Source: Lentisphaerota bacterium
GTDB lineage: Bacteria; Verrucomicrobiota; Lentisphaeria; Victivallales; Victivallaceae
Length of the DNA: 64,000 bases
Direction of reading: 5' to 3'
Assembly (NCBI GenBank): GCA_024225035.1
Contig: JAAEMX010000224.1
Coordinates: forward strand, 1 to 64,000
Shown: in pieces, positions 44,601 through 55,100 of the stretch
How positions within the stretch are numbered: position 1 is the first letter of the stretch
Layout of the letters: the number at the start of each line of letters is the position of its first letter
Position numbers and translations under genes: made by a program
Notes under the pieces: model-generated
Database searches by the model: none
The model's input: the letters and a program-made list of their open reading frames with translations, nothing else
What the model was told of the DNA's origin: nothing

Positions 44601-47600
44601 GGTATAACTGTAACGAGTCGGGTAACTTGCGCTCAACATTGCCAGCTTTAGTTTTTTGGAGGCTATTTCAAATACTTTGATAGCAGTTTCCGGGTTTGAC
44701 TGGGCTAAGCTTAGAATAAGGGCAGCAGCTTTTTGTGAGTATGGGTAGTAGTGATTCTGATCTATGGTTTTCTTTTTGAATTCGGCTAAAACCCTTCCAC
44801 TGTTATTGGTAAGATACTGCTTGTAAAGCTTGTAAAATTTCCAGCCTTTATCCATCTGGTTCATGTTGAATACGCTTAAACTCATTTGCTGGATAGTGTT
44901 TTGAATAATAGTAAACCATTCATCCTGACTGGATTTTGGTAAAGCATTAAACTCATCGAGACGACTTGAGAAACAGCCGAATATCACGTTTGCATGGCGT
45001 CCGCGCCGTAAGGCTTCAACTAGAGCTTCTGGCAAATATTGGGTGTCCAGTTCGGCTATCAACTTTTTGTTGAATGTTCTGGAACTTTGCAGCAATACTT
45101 CCAACAGATTTTTTCTAATACCGCTTTGATAGAAAGGGCAAATATTTATTTGAGCTAAAGGGCGGTTAAAAGGTGACTCTTTTAGTTTTGGACCTTTGTG
45201 ATTGCGAAAAAAGTTGTTGAATTTGTATGAACAATTTGAACCCTTTTCAAGGGTTTCATTATTTATAACAGGCTTTGCTGCCTGGTAGGTTTTATACCAT
45301 TGTTCTGGAAAATGTTCAAGCAACTTATCTGTCAGTGTTTGAACAATGGTGTTTATGTTATAGCTGATCGCCTGCCTCAGGGCCTGACGAGTACAGACTC
45401 TGGAGGGAAATTTCTTTTTGTAGATGCCGCTCATTTTTAAACAGCAATATCTGAGCACCTCAAGAAGTGGTTTTGAATTATTATTTTCGGCGCAGATACT
45501 AACAAAGTTACTGATCGGCATCACATACACATAGGAATTCTGTTCTTTTACCAGACGATCCAGAAAAGGAGTCAGGAGAGGCATAATATCGCATTTAAGT
45601 TTTCTGGTATTATACGTGTTTATGATTAAATTCAGTAAATCGGCTTTGCGTTTTTCTGAGTTGAACTCTTCGAAAATTTGTTGCGATGTGGTTATAAATT
45701 GGGACTCCGGGATACTCTGAAGCTCTTTAATTTTCTTAATCTGCTTTATTTTGCTTAGGCCATCCTGAGTTTTCTTTAAAGCAGTATACAAGTCAGACAG
45801 TCGGTCAAGCTTGATAGCGGTTCCTATTGTGTAGGCATCAAAGTCAGGCATTGTAATTTGTTTATTTCCAACCTTGAAATACTTATTGTTTGAGTTGTGA
45901 AGAATATAAAGCCTTTTGCCCGAATTGAGCTTAATAACTTTGAGTGCTTCATCAAAAAGTTTATCCGTGTCCTGATGACGCAGTTTACACAGCAGAAGTT
46001 TTCTATCAAAAGCCATTACGCTGAGTTCAGGGAAGCGTATATATTGTTCCAGCATTTCTGAGTATGCCTTGAGTATTTTCTTATAGATTTTATCTTTTGA
46101 ATATTTTTTCGGAGCTGCGGCATATTCAAAAACTGACTTGATAGATTTTCCTTTTAAAAAGCGGATGCGACTTTTTTCGGGATAGGTCAATATAGTGTTT
46201 AGCAGGTAATGCTGGTTAATGTTTACGGCTGTTCGGATGTCTTTGGTGCGTTTAATTATTTCAGTAAAAAGGCGATAAAACTTCACCATATCTTCGGGCT
46301 TTTTGAATAGTGAGTAAAGCTGATTTCCCATGAGAATGAAGCTGGAAAGTTTTATTTTTTCGGCTAGTTTGTCTACATCAAAGTGCATTTTTCCGGCAAA
46401 TCCGGCACTGAGCAGCATTACACAGGTCAATGAGTTAGCGGGCTGTTTCTCAAATGCTGCTAAAAGGTTTTTTTCAGCTTCTTTATAATCTTCAAGGAGG
46501 TAACATGCCCAGCCGTATTCAATCTGTCGTTTTGTATTGTTCATGGCATCAGGTTTCAGGATTTTCAGGAAATCTTTTTTCAGGTTATTATTTTTTACCA
46601 GAGCAAAAATCTTTTTTGAGCTTCTTGAGTAAAATAATTTTGAGAAAGACCGTCCATTTATACTGCTCAGTTCGCGGCGGTAAAGTTGAGCGATAAGTTT
46701 TACAGCCTGATGCCGCTGGTCTTTCTCTAAATATTTCTGTGCTCGTTTTAGAGGGTCTGAATTACGTTTGGCCGTTGAAGAAATAGAACTGCTTGAGTTA
46801 ATAAGGTGGTGACTGGACGCGTTTTTAAGAAGGGCTTTGTCCAGTTTTTCTGCTTCCTTTTCCAATCCGGCTGTTTGCAGAGCCGAAGCCAGTGAAGCCT
46901 TTTCTTTAAAAGTAAGTTTTAAGCGCAGCAAGTTTTTTGCTGTCTGACGTATATAATTCATTCTTTCAGCACTTTGAGGCAACATCAAAGCATATCCCGC
47001 AATAGCTGAATTAAGGACTTTGCGATTTGCCCTGCTCAAAGCATATTTTCTGGCCGTGACAAGAGCTGAGATTGCTTTTTCCGGTTGATTATTGAGCCCA
47101 AACCACGCTGCGGCCTGAGCTAGAGCAGGAAGCGTTGAAGCTTTGTCATCTGTGATTTTCCGGGCATATTTGTTGGCGATTTTTGTTTGTTTCAACATTC
47201 CTGCCAAGGCCAAATCGTTGGCATTATTACCAGTGTTGCCCAGAGCCTCAAGAAATTTTTTCTTTTGTTCATCATTAAGCAATCTGAGCATGGAATGCTT
47301 AAAGATAACCAAAGCTGTTGGGATGATTGTCAGTTCATTAAACGGGAATTGTAAAGGTGCTAATGCTAATTGCTTTTTGCCGTAATTATAGCCGGCTTTG
47401 TTGTAAGAAAAGCCGGAAACTGCAGATGGTGCAGGCTTTAATTGCTGGTTGAGCAATAATTTGAATACATTAGCTGCTTTTTCATACTTTCCTTTTTTAA
47501 TTAGATAGCAGCTGAGAGACATTGGCAGAAGGCTTTGGAATTGAGGATTGGATGTCAGTTTGTCTATGCTTTTCAGGTGTCTTTCAATAATGCCGACAAT

Positions 47601-50600
47601 AAGTTTTTGCTGGCTGGGTTTAAGTGAGTCCGTATTGTTAATTAGTGCATATGCCAGCTGCAGCAGTACCTGAAAAGGAACATCTTTCTGAGAGTTAATT
47701 TTTTCCAGAAGTGCTGTGCATAAATCTGGGTCAATGCTTTGTGGATTACTGAATACTGCTTGAGCTACAATAGCATTGTATTTGGGGTACTTTTTGATGA
47801 AATTTTTAAGGGCTGAGTTTAATTTATCGGTCGGAACATTGCTCCAGATAGCATTGCGGGCGCTGGTTAATAAGAAAAGCATAACCGCTGGATTGTCCTG
47901 ATGTCTTTTAAATTCGGTGCTCAGGTCTAAAGAGTAAACCTGACCAGAAGCCGCCAATAGGGTGAATCCCGGATATTCAACTCCTGCTGCTTCAAGATGT
48001 TCAATCAAATGTTTACGCTGTTTTTCCTCTAGTGAATTTGATAGTTTTGCGAGGTGAACCAGCGAAAATAATTCGGCATCCTCCGGCGAATGAGGCAGGT
48101 TTATTGCTGCACCGCTTGTTAATGCTCCTCCCCATGAATTGAATCTTTTGTCTTGCAGGTAACTGTAAACTCTGTATGGCAGCGAAGTCAATTTTTGAAG
48201 TTTGATGGTTTCTTTAGGCAGGAATTTTATATTACCAGGCGAACCGCCCGGACTTAGCTTGGCCACAGGTTTTTGGCTTAATTTGAAAATCATTCTGGAC
48301 TTTATAACTTTAACAAAACAGTTCACCGCGGTTTTATAATTGTCAAGCATCTCAAATGCACAACCTTTGAGGAATTCTGCCTTTGCCTGATCTTCAGCTT
48401 TTAACGGTGTAGTTTTGAGCAAACTTAAAGCTTGTTCAGGCTGTTTCCGGCAGATCATAGAGGCTGCCGCATAAAGCAGGGTTCTGCTGTTTTGATGGCG
48501 CTTTATCTGTTTCAGAAAAATATCAAAGCTTTTACGTTCTTCGCCGTATTTTGCGTAAAAGGCAGCGAGGCGCATTTCAGCGTTGCCGGATGAGTCATTT
48601 CTAGTTGCTGTGCGCAGGTAATATTCAACAGAATCCAAGTTCCCTTCTTCCTCCTCTAAATCTGCGAGTTGATAAAGTAATTGCAGATTTTCGGGGGCCA
48701 ACTTAAAGGCTTTCTTAAGGTAGAAGCGGTAATTACTGAAGTTATTTTCCCGTCTTGCTATCTGAGCCAGTGCCAGAATAGGAAAGATGTCTTTGGGTGC
48801 TGTTTTTTGAATTCTCTTGATTTGATCTTTGAATTCATCAACCCGGTTACTGATGCGGCTAATTCGATAGATGCTGCGTAAAATTTCAAGTTTCCCGTCC
48901 AGCCTGGTTTCTTTGCGCAACAACCTCCAGCAGGCGTTGGTGGCTCCACGATAGTCTCCGCTTTTCAGGTAAGCTGAAATCAGTAAGTTTTGTAAATCCT
49001 GATTATCGGGATAACGAAAAGAAGCTCGGGATAACGTATTGAGCGCATCGCTGTTTTTTCCAGCTTTGTCCTGAACAGCGGCCAAAGTAGTCCAGGCCTC
49101 TATTGAGTTAGGGTAATCGCGTTTGTATTTATTGGCCCACTTGAGGGCTTCGGTATAATTATTATTACGTTTCGCAAGTTCAATCAAACTGCGGTAACAT
49201 TCGGCCCGGCGATGCGAGTCAAGTTTCAACAGGCGTTTAGTCAACTCCGCTGCTTTTGAAATCTCATCTGAGGCAGTCAGCATTCTAATCTGCTGCCGGT
49301 ACAGAATGAATGCTTTCGGTTGTTTTTTTATTGCTCCAGCTAATATTTGTTCTGCCGCTGCGTCTTTCCCTGAATTTTTCATTACTTCAGCAAGCAAACA
49401 GGTAATGCCGGGAGTAAGACTCTTCTTCTTATTCATTTCAGCGGCAAATTTTTCAAAGCCACAAGTTTTCTTGATGAAGTAAACAACTTCAGGAATAGCT
49501 CGCCTGAGCTCGTTCCAGTCTTTAGCTGAATTTATGAATTCAGGAAGTAAAGCTTGGCGTTTTTTAGTTTTATGAAGAGTACCTAAAAGACTGAACAATT
49601 CAGAGTTAAATTTAAAATTTGCGGCAAATCTTTTATGATTTGCCTGTAGGAAGTTGGCAGCATTTGGGGATTGTCCGTTGCTGACAAGCAGACGCGAGCG
49701 GCGCAGCATGGTATCAAGAGGGATATCATTGCCGGAAGTCAGTAAGCTAACGGCTTTCTCGGTTTTTCCCTGACGCAGAAGCCAGGAGCTGTAGGCCTCA
49801 AGAGCTTCGGAGCGTTTGGGAAAATGCTCGTACATATTTTTATAAATATCAGCAGCATATTTTGTCAGACCTTCTTTTTCAAACAGGGCGGCAATTCTTA
49901 TGCAGGCATATTCATCATCGGAGTTTTTCTCCAGGTACTTTTTAAAGTAGTTAATAGCTGCTTTCTGGTTTTTCTGCCGCAGTTCAGCCATTCCTAATGA
50001 CCACAAAGTATCATGGTCTTCAGGGTAGTCTTTCAGTAATTGCTGGTAGACAGATGCAGCTGCCTTATAGTTGCCGCTTTTTTCAAGCATTTTAGCGTAT
50101 GACTTGCGATATCTCTGGCTGAGCGGAACAGCTTTGATTAGCCTGCGGTACTCGGCAAGGGCCTGTTTTATATCGCCGTTTTCGTATAGAATTCCGATGT
50201 ATTTCTTGGTTAATTCAGGGCGCGAAGTTGACTGTTTTTGAAAATCCTTAGTAAACTGGATTAATCCTTTGAGGTTGTAATTCTCTCGATAAAGGCGGCA
50301 AATGCGAGCGTAAAGTTCTTTTTCAAGCCAGCTTCCACGTCCGGACTTTGCCAAGGTTTCAGCATAAAGCCTTACGGCCTCTTTGCGGTCTCCTTTCAGG
50401 ACACAAATTTCAGCCATACGAATATTCAGTTCATTTTGGCGGAAAGGGCTGCGGGTATCTTCGATTAAACTCTGACAAAAATTAATTGCTTCAGAGTAAA
50501 GACCTTCGTCCAGCATCAACTGCAGCAGTTCGTCCCCAAGTTCCTGATTCTTATTATTTTTATATAGTTGCTTCCACAAGTTTAGAGCTTCTTTTTCTTT

Positions 50601-51065
50601 TTCAAGGCGCAAGTATACTTGACCCAGAAGTTTATTTATCCGTAGTTGCAGAGCTGAGGAAAGAGTTTTGCATTTCAAAGCTTTTTCAAGTTGTGCTGCT
50701 GCGTTTTCCGGGTTGTATGAAAAGAATTCCAGTCTGGCTTTTAAGAGCAGTAACTCCGGCTTGTCAGGATTTTTTTGTAATAGTTTATTACAAAGTTCAA
50801 GAGCTTTGCTGTCACGGCCTTCCTTCTCATAAACTCCTGCAAGTATGCGCAGGTAAGATGGATTGCCGGTCTTATCAAACTTGTTTCTCAGGTAGCGAGT
50901 AAGATTTTTGTCTCCTTCCCAAGTGTCGCACAGGCGATCGATATATCTGGTAGTAGGTTTTTTTAAACAGATACTTAAATATTTTATTGCTTTACTGTTA
51001 TCGGCACAGGTTTCTGTAATGTATAAACCAATTATAAATACCGCTAGAAGGTATGATATTTTCAT
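41640..51065 (-). CDS. Giant exported TPR/helical-repeat protein, 3141 aa
   Basis: Head of the MoxR/VWA operon. MKISYLLAVFIIGLYITETC is a signal peptide. From ~50 to ~950 the protein is a chain of tetratricopeptide repeats (for example AAASVYQQLLKDYPEDHDTL; AINYFKKYLEKNSDDEYAC; ADIYKNMYEHFPKRSEALEA), each ~34 residues. Beyond ~1000 the repeats become irregular helical pairs rich in Lys/Asn/Leu, with a low-complexity Ser stretch near 1420 (SSHHLINSSSSISS). No catalytic motif seen. It has AGAGAGG about 11 bases before the ATG. Likely a periplasmic or surface scaffold that recruits substrates or partners for the VWA proteins. It is far longer than TPR proteins in typical Bat operons. Confidence 0.88.
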   Translation of the reverse strand: MKISYLLAVFIIGLYITETCADNSKAIKYLSICLKKPTTRYIDRLCDTWEGDKNLTRYLRNKFDKTGNPSYLRILAGVYEKEGRDSKALELCNKLLQKNPDKPELLLLKARLEFFSYNPENAAAQLEKALKCKTLSSALQLRINKLLGQVYLRLEKEKEALNLWKQLYKNNKNQELGDELLQLMLDEGLYSEAINFCQSLIEDTRSPFRQNELNIRMAEICVLKGDRKEAVRLYAETLAKSGRGSWLEKELYARICRLYRENYNLKGLIQFTKDFQKQSTSRPELTKKYIGILYENGDIKQALAEYRRLIKAVPLSQRYRKSYAKMLEKSGNYKAAASVYQQLLKDYPEDHDTLWSLGMAELRQKNQKAAINYFKKYLEKNSDDEYACIRIAALFEKEGLTKYAADIYKNMYEHFPKRSEALEAYSSWLLRQGKTEKAVSLLTSGNDIPLDTMLRRSRLLVSNGQSPNAANFLQANHKRFAANFKFNSELFSLLGTLHKTKKRQALLPEFINSAKDWNELRRAIPEVVYFIKKTCGFEKFAAEMNKKKSLTPGITCLLAEVMKNSGKDAAAEQILAGAIKKQPKAFILYRQQIRMLTASDEISKAAELTKRLLKLDSHRRAECYRSLIELAKRNNNYTEALKWANKYKRDYPNSIEAWTTLAAVQDKAGKNSDALNTLSRASFRYPDNQDLQNLLISAYLKSGDYRGATNACWRLLRKETRLDGKLEILRSIYRISRISNRVDEFKDQIKRIQKTAPKDIFPILALAQIARRENNFSNYRFYLKKAFKLAPENLQLLYQLADLEEEEGNLDSVEYYLRTATRNDSSGNAEMRLAAFYAKYGEERKSFDIFLKQIKRHQNSRTLLYAAASMICRKQPEQALSLLKTTPLKAEDQAKAEFLKGCAFEMLDNYKTAVNCFVKVIKSRMIFKLSQKPVAKLSPGGSPGNIKFLPKETIKLQKLTSLPYRVYSYLQDKRFNSWGGALTSGAAINLPHSPEDAELFSLVHLAKLSNSLEEKQRKHLIEHLEAAGVEYPGFTLLAASGQVYSLDLSTEFKRHQDNPAVMLFLLTSARNAIWSNVPTDKLNSALKNFIKKYPKYNAIVAQAVFSNPQSIDPDLCTALLEKINSQKDVPFQVLLQLAYALINNTDSLKPSQQKLIVGIIERHLKSIDKLTSNPQFQSLLPMSLSCYLIKKGKYEKAANVFKLLLNQQLKPAPSAVSGFSYNKAGYNYGKKQLALAPLQFPFNELTIIPTALVIFKHSMLRLLNDEQKKKFLEALGNTGNNANDLALAGMLKQTKIANKYARKITDDKASTLPALAQAAAWFGLNNQPEKAISALVTARKYALSRANRKVLNSAIAGYALMLPQSAERMNYIRQTAKNLLRLKLTFKEKASLASALQTAGLEKEAEKLDKALLKNASSHHLINSSSSISSTAKRNSDPLKRAQKYLEKDQRHQAVKLIAQLYRRELSSINGRSFSKLFYSRSSKKIFALVKNNNLKKDFLKILKPDAMNNTKRQIEYGWACYLLEDYKEAEKNLLAAFEKQPANSLTCVMLLSAGFAGKMHFDVDKLAEKIKLSSFILMGNQLYSLFKKPEDMVKFYRLFTEIIKRTKDIRTAVNINQHYLLNTILTYPEKSRIRFLKGKSIKSVFEYAAAPKKYSKDKIYKKILKAYSEMLEQYIRFPELSVMAFDRKLLLCKLRHQDTDKLFDEALKVIKLNSGKRLYILHNSNNKYFKVGNKQITMPDFDAYTIGTAIKLDRLSDLYTALKKTQDGLSKIKQIKKIKELQSIPESQFITTSQQIFEEFNSEKRKADLLNLIINTYNTRKLKCDIMPLLTPFLDRLVKEQNSYVYVMPISNFVSICAENNNSKPLLEVLRYCCLKMSGIYKKKFPSRVCTRQALRQAISYNINTIVQTLTDKLLEHFPEQWYKTYQAAKPVINNETLEKGSNCSYKFNNFFRNHKGPKLKESPFNRPLAQINICPFYQSGIRKNLLEVLLQSSRTFNKKLIAELDTQYLPEALVEALRRGRHANVIFGCFSSRLDEFNALPKSSQDEWFTIIQNTIQQMSLSVFNMNQMDKGWKFYKLYKQYLTNNSGRVLAEFKKKTIDQNHYYPYSQKAAALILSLAQSNPETAIKVFEIASKKLKLAMLSASYPTRYSYTCQMLDQMLYKCNRIADIATYYRCMLKTDKINFSMAQNFYNRLRNKFDHALNSKSYGNKDIMVKASCMLKEIIKNFDLKHPPMLYPAISCLEKLNSNQLKQLIIKYPLRENSSPIEKNLAIALKMMDKNKSSKQLSLELHKYFKEYMALNKIPEVMRIAWGMSVIDSGKCTGLAVPLAAPVIKYALHTQNSLSPYQLTKLIEDLYVSPETPESSLASKLVAQFLHGQIYKNLTYWQNRNAKNAAKLLFLCYRGKCNKEAISLLNKAQLKLKKSTNTLIALANAGQVKTLCDFIAKNHLLLYKKPQLSLITKGRKTAETACARLKGEQAFCAKIIFACTNNVIYDDAGNILRHQSKAPRETSIKYAQEFNKIKFTSIKSKQQCLLLLLQSNTAGAKQFTVLKKDILSLPLSKLLKVSDTGLLRQFSEKLINSPAKSFTAKIDEAIKIAGSQNKNAAQARRFCKVLADKICDHISNKIDMNKQARDLFISYALKLLPASASSRAPYFKTAALCYLFGRGTDYIKILQDANRRRLRNLRYSNFRKAFSIFKTCSKQMKFDPYTKFLDFIESKLVTELADFNKARFDSSIQRSINAITRSIRHEKPASLNAYCRLIKLTSPKFGSYKILVSAAKKKVEEKISTASDADSFIKLAAELALLPPQVTNLIFFKLQRTFTKFSKAEKEKLLQKLPPICKDNQLAQESLFVIKSIQNQVSYDELLRLISSDKNSLQKRLFAYITICQRKENLEPLNLILPPLLLTMETECKSHDDLFRMAVFINNFVPRDKVSLAAAAVARCTNREFMNARTSDISLSGALNVVELLARSNNETALYKVCTQMKTTPVIITIPKKCYMLLKYKMTHTLQKIINKHDDTPSSRIANQVVFDKAIENTFIKSLTGIKSTEQKDAFCLIVADIAAKNTEIKGRYIEAYKCLGGEFMPSGFLTQNSKKATRSSEMCLLALKSISSKPSRNSIKLLKTSNLYDTWKKLKK

Positions 51066-51440
51066 CTAAATGTTCCTCTCTGTTGTACACAATCCTCAAT
51101 CCTCTAGATGTCTCTCTTGCTGAAATGTTTCATTTCCTTAGTTTAGATTAAATTAATATAACTTTGTTAAGCATCTTTTCCATATCTTTTTCAGTTAAAA
51201 TTTAAAACAGTTATTAGATATAATGCAGTCTTCAGGTCGTGGGCGAAATAAAGTAATTCTTTAGTTCAATACCGTGAACCTGAACAAGAAGAATGCAACT
51301 GCTCCAATTCGAAATGTATCATCCCAAAGCGGCTGCCTTAATTAAAAGTTTATTCAATAGATTAATATTGCATTTTCCGGGCATATAACTATATTCTATC
51401 CTTGTAATCAATTATGAAATATTAAACTTAAGGTGGTTAA
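51066..51440. other. Divergent promoter region
   Basis: 375 bases between the giant TPR gene and the LysM lipoprotein gene, AT-rich; it should carry promoters in both directions. No gene or strong structure seen. Confidence 0.4.
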
Positions 51441-52064
51441 ATGAAAAAATATTACGTATTAGGCTTGGCAGCTGTCGCAGTAATGCTTTTTACTGGCTGT
51501 GAAACCATGAACAGAGGCCATGATGACAGTCAGGACCAACAGATTCAGGAGATGATTACCAGCAATCGTGAAACAGTTCGTAACTATGAACAGCGCAGCT
51601 CGGAAACCCAGCGCCAGCTCGCCGGACTGCAGGAAAACTACACTGTAGTTATTGATAAACTGAATTCGCTGCAGCGCCAGATTAATTACGTCTATAAACA
51701 GAACCAGGAACAGGCTGAGCAGATATCTAACCTGCAGAAATCATTAGCCCAGGAACAGCAGCAGCGTCAGGCTTCTATGAACAGAGTAATCAACACTGTT
51801 GCCGAACAGACCTCACAGGCTATGAGCAAAGCTGCAGCTTCTAGAAATACTGCAAGTGCATCTTCCTCATCGTCAAAAATTTCACAAAGCTCTTCTGGTC
51901 CGGTAGGCTCTGGTGAATTCTACAAATACAAAGTCCAGCCAGGAGCGACGCTAAGTGCCATTGCCCGAGCTTATAAGGTTTCTGTCGATGATATCAAACG
52001 GGCAAACAGGCTTAAAAGCAGTATGATCAGAGTTGGGCAAACTCTCTATATCCCTAAAAAATAG
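51441..52064 (+). CDS. LysM-domain lipoprotein with coiled coil, 207 aa
   Basis: MKKYYVLGLAAVAVMLFTGC gives a lipobox at Cys20. A Gln-rich coiled coil at ~35-125 (QRQLAGLQENYTVVIDKLNS; QEQAEQISNLQKSLAQEQQQ) is followed by a Ser/Ala linker. The C-terminal LysM (160-206: YKVQPGATLSAIARAYKVSV, DDIKRANRL, VGQTLYIPKK) binds peptidoglycan. Probably tethers the outer membrane to the cell wall or holds a septal/envelope complex. Good AAGGTGG ribosome-binding site. Next gene is 77 bases downstream. Confidence 0.92.
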   Translation: MKKYYVLGLAAVAVMLFTGCETMNRGHDDSQDQQIQEMITSNRETVRNYEQRSSETQRQLAGLQENYTVVIDKLNSLQRQINYVYKQNQEQAEQISNLQKSLAQEQQQRQASMNRVINTVAEQTSQAMSKAAASRNTASASSSSSKISQSSSGPVGSGEFYKYKVQPGATLSAIARAYKVSVDDIKRANRLKSSMIRVGQTLYIPKK

Positions 52065-52141
52065 CATTGAGCTCTTTAGAGAGACACACAGCTGATGTCT
52101 TAGTTTGGTTAACCCGCAACTAATGGAACGTTTATATTTTA

Positions 52142-55100
52142 ATGGAAACAAAAAACCTTAATAAACGACACGGCTTGGCAGCTATGGGCGGAGCTTTTTT
52201 TCTTTCGACCTTTAACCTGTTTTGTTTTATTATAATCGTCGCTTTAGTGTGCGGCAATGGTATTGAAACGAAAGCAGGTTTCATGTTCTGGTGCAGTGTG
52301 TTTTATCTTTTGCCGTTTCTGGTGCTTTCCAGCCTTGTGCGGTATGTGATAAGGCGTGTTGCGAGGCGCAATATTGTTGTCATGGCAAAATTCTTTGAAA
52401 TACTGGTGTTGGCGTTGGGCAGTGGAGTATTGCTGCTGTTGTCTGGTATTGCGAAAGAATTTGGTTTTTACTTTATCATGCTGCTTTTCGGCATTGAAGG
52501 TGTTTTTTTATTTCCTGCGGCTCAAGGAGTATGTGCTGATCTCTTCAAGCCTGATGACATTGCACGTATTTGCGGGGTCAAGAACCTTTTTGCCTTTGGA
52601 GGAATTATTGTCGGTTGCAGCGTCGGGGGTATGCTTTTCCATTTGTGTACAAAATATTTTGAATCGTCAATGGGACATGCCGCGGGACTTATGTTTTTCT
52701 GCAGTTTGCTTGGAGCTGTTTTAGCTATGCACGTGCCTTCGGGTTTGCCGGATAACCGGGCTGAGAAACTGGAGATTAATGTTTTCAAGCATCTAAACGA
52801 TGGCTTTTCCTTGCTGTATCACAATCGCACGCTGCGAATAACTACCTTTGGAGAATGTTACCTTTTAGCCAGCTTTTTCTTTATTGAAGCGGTGCTGATA
52901 TATTTTACCCGCAACAGCCTTGCTATACCTGAGTATTCACTGGTTTCTTACGGTTTGATTCTGGCTACACCGCTTGCCGGAGTGGCTCTGGGCTCTCTTT
53001 TCAGTGGTTGTATAACTCGTCATAGTGTTGAGCTGGGCTGGGTGCCGATTGGTGCTGCCGGAGCAATTCTATTCAGCATCTTAACGGGACTTTATCCTGG
53101 GACTCAGCACCTATATTTCAGGATAGTTGTTTTTCCGAAAGTATTGATGTTTATGCTTCTTTTCGGGTTTAGTTACGGAATCATGCTAAATCAGCTTCAG
53201 GCATGGCAGCTTCGTTTTGTGAAACCGGTACAAAGAGCCCTGTTTTATTCTATGCGTAATCAGCTTTTCTGTTTGGATGCAGTTCTTGCCGGTGCTGTAA
53301 TATACCTTTTGACATTGCAGTCAATGAACTCGATATATTTGCTGGTTTTCTTTGCTGGAGTGACGGCATTCCTTACCCTTATTGGTTTCATTCGAGAGCC
53401 TCAGTTTCTGGTGAGATTCCTGATTTTGATGATACGCAATACGCTTTATAAGGTAAATGTTCACAGGCAAGGCGATATCCCTGCGGAAGGGCCGGTTGTA
53501 CTGGTCGCCAACCATGTATCATTTGTTGACCACTTGCTGCTGCAGAGCTGTACCCCTCGGCCGATACGCTTTATGATGCACGAAAGTTTTTACCGCTACC
53601 CGCTTCTGTATCCATTTGTTAAATGGGCAGGCATTATTGAAGTACCCCAAGCTAAACCTAAAATGCTTCATCAACTGCTCGAAAAAACTCAAAAAATATT
53701 GAGCAATGGTGAAGTGCTTTGCGTATTCCCTGAAGGTGGAATTACTCGCAACGGTATTATGTCTAACTTCAGGAAAGGTCTCTCGAAAATGATTCCGGAA
53801 GGCCTCGACGTTCCAATTATACCGGTACGTCTGGGGATGCTGTGGGGAAGCATTTTTTCTTATTTTTACGGCAAGATAAGACTTCGTATTCCGCGTGAAA
53901 TTCCGCACCCGGCATCAGTTACGATAGGCAAGCCTGTTAGCCCTGACTTGACCTCTTATCAAGTTCGTCTGATTCTTTCAGAAATGGCTGCTGAGACCGA
54001 GTCTGTTCCGGCAGATCAGGAGCGTCCGCTGCATTCTCAGTTTGCTTTTAATACCCGCAAGCATCCATTTAGAAAAATTCTGAAAGAATACGACGGTACA
54101 AACTGGAAAGAGCATACAAATTTTTCAATCCTTATAAAGGCAATTCTGGTCAGTCGCGAAATCCGTCGCATGACTCCGGAAGACTCTAAGTATGTCGGTA
54201 TGATGCTTCCAAACGGCTCCGGAGCAGCTACAATTCTGCTGGCAATCCTTATGGCGGACAAGATTCCTGCAATTCTGAACTTCACTTCTTCGAAAGCTTC
54301 AATACAGTCAGCAATAGACAATGCCGATTTAAACCTTATCCTAACCAGTAAACGGTTTCTTTCAAAGATCAACTATGAAGCTTTACCGGAAATGTTTATG
54401 CTTGAACAGCTTGCCTGTAAAATTACCACTTACAAGAAAACGATTGCTGTCATAATGGCTGCGCTGCTGCCTTGGCGTGAGCTTATGAATATTATTTCCC
54501 CGGTAAGCCATGAAGATGTACACCGTACCGGAGCACTGATTTTTTCCAGTGGCTCAACAGGCATTCCAAAAGGCGTGATGCTTTCACACCATAATATGAA
54601 CAGTGACCTTTATTCGTTCATCCGAATAATGAACTGGCGTGGCTCTGATAAAATTATGGGGAACCTTCCGATATTTCATTCTTTTGGACTGACTGTATGC
54701 TTTTGGTTGCCGATTACTGTCAATGCTGAAGTTGTTTACGTGCCTAACCCCTTGGATGCTAAAGCTGTTGCTTATTCTATCAAAAGAGCCGGACTTACTC
54801 TCATGATGGCAACTCCGGGATTTCTGCAGGCCTATATGCGGCGCTGTAACGCTGATGATTTTAAGTCGCTGCGTCTGGTTGCTACCGGAGCCGAAAAACT
54901 GCGTAACGATATAGCTGATAAATTCAAGGAAATGACAGGGCTTTCTATTGCAGAAGGATACGGCTGTTCTGAATTGTCTCCGGTAGTGTCTATCAACGTT
55001 GCTAATTCTATACTTGACCTTGGAACCAGCGTTGGCAAGCGAGGCAGTATTGGTACGTCGATGCCTGGTATCTGCGTGAAAATTGTCGACCCCGAAACTT

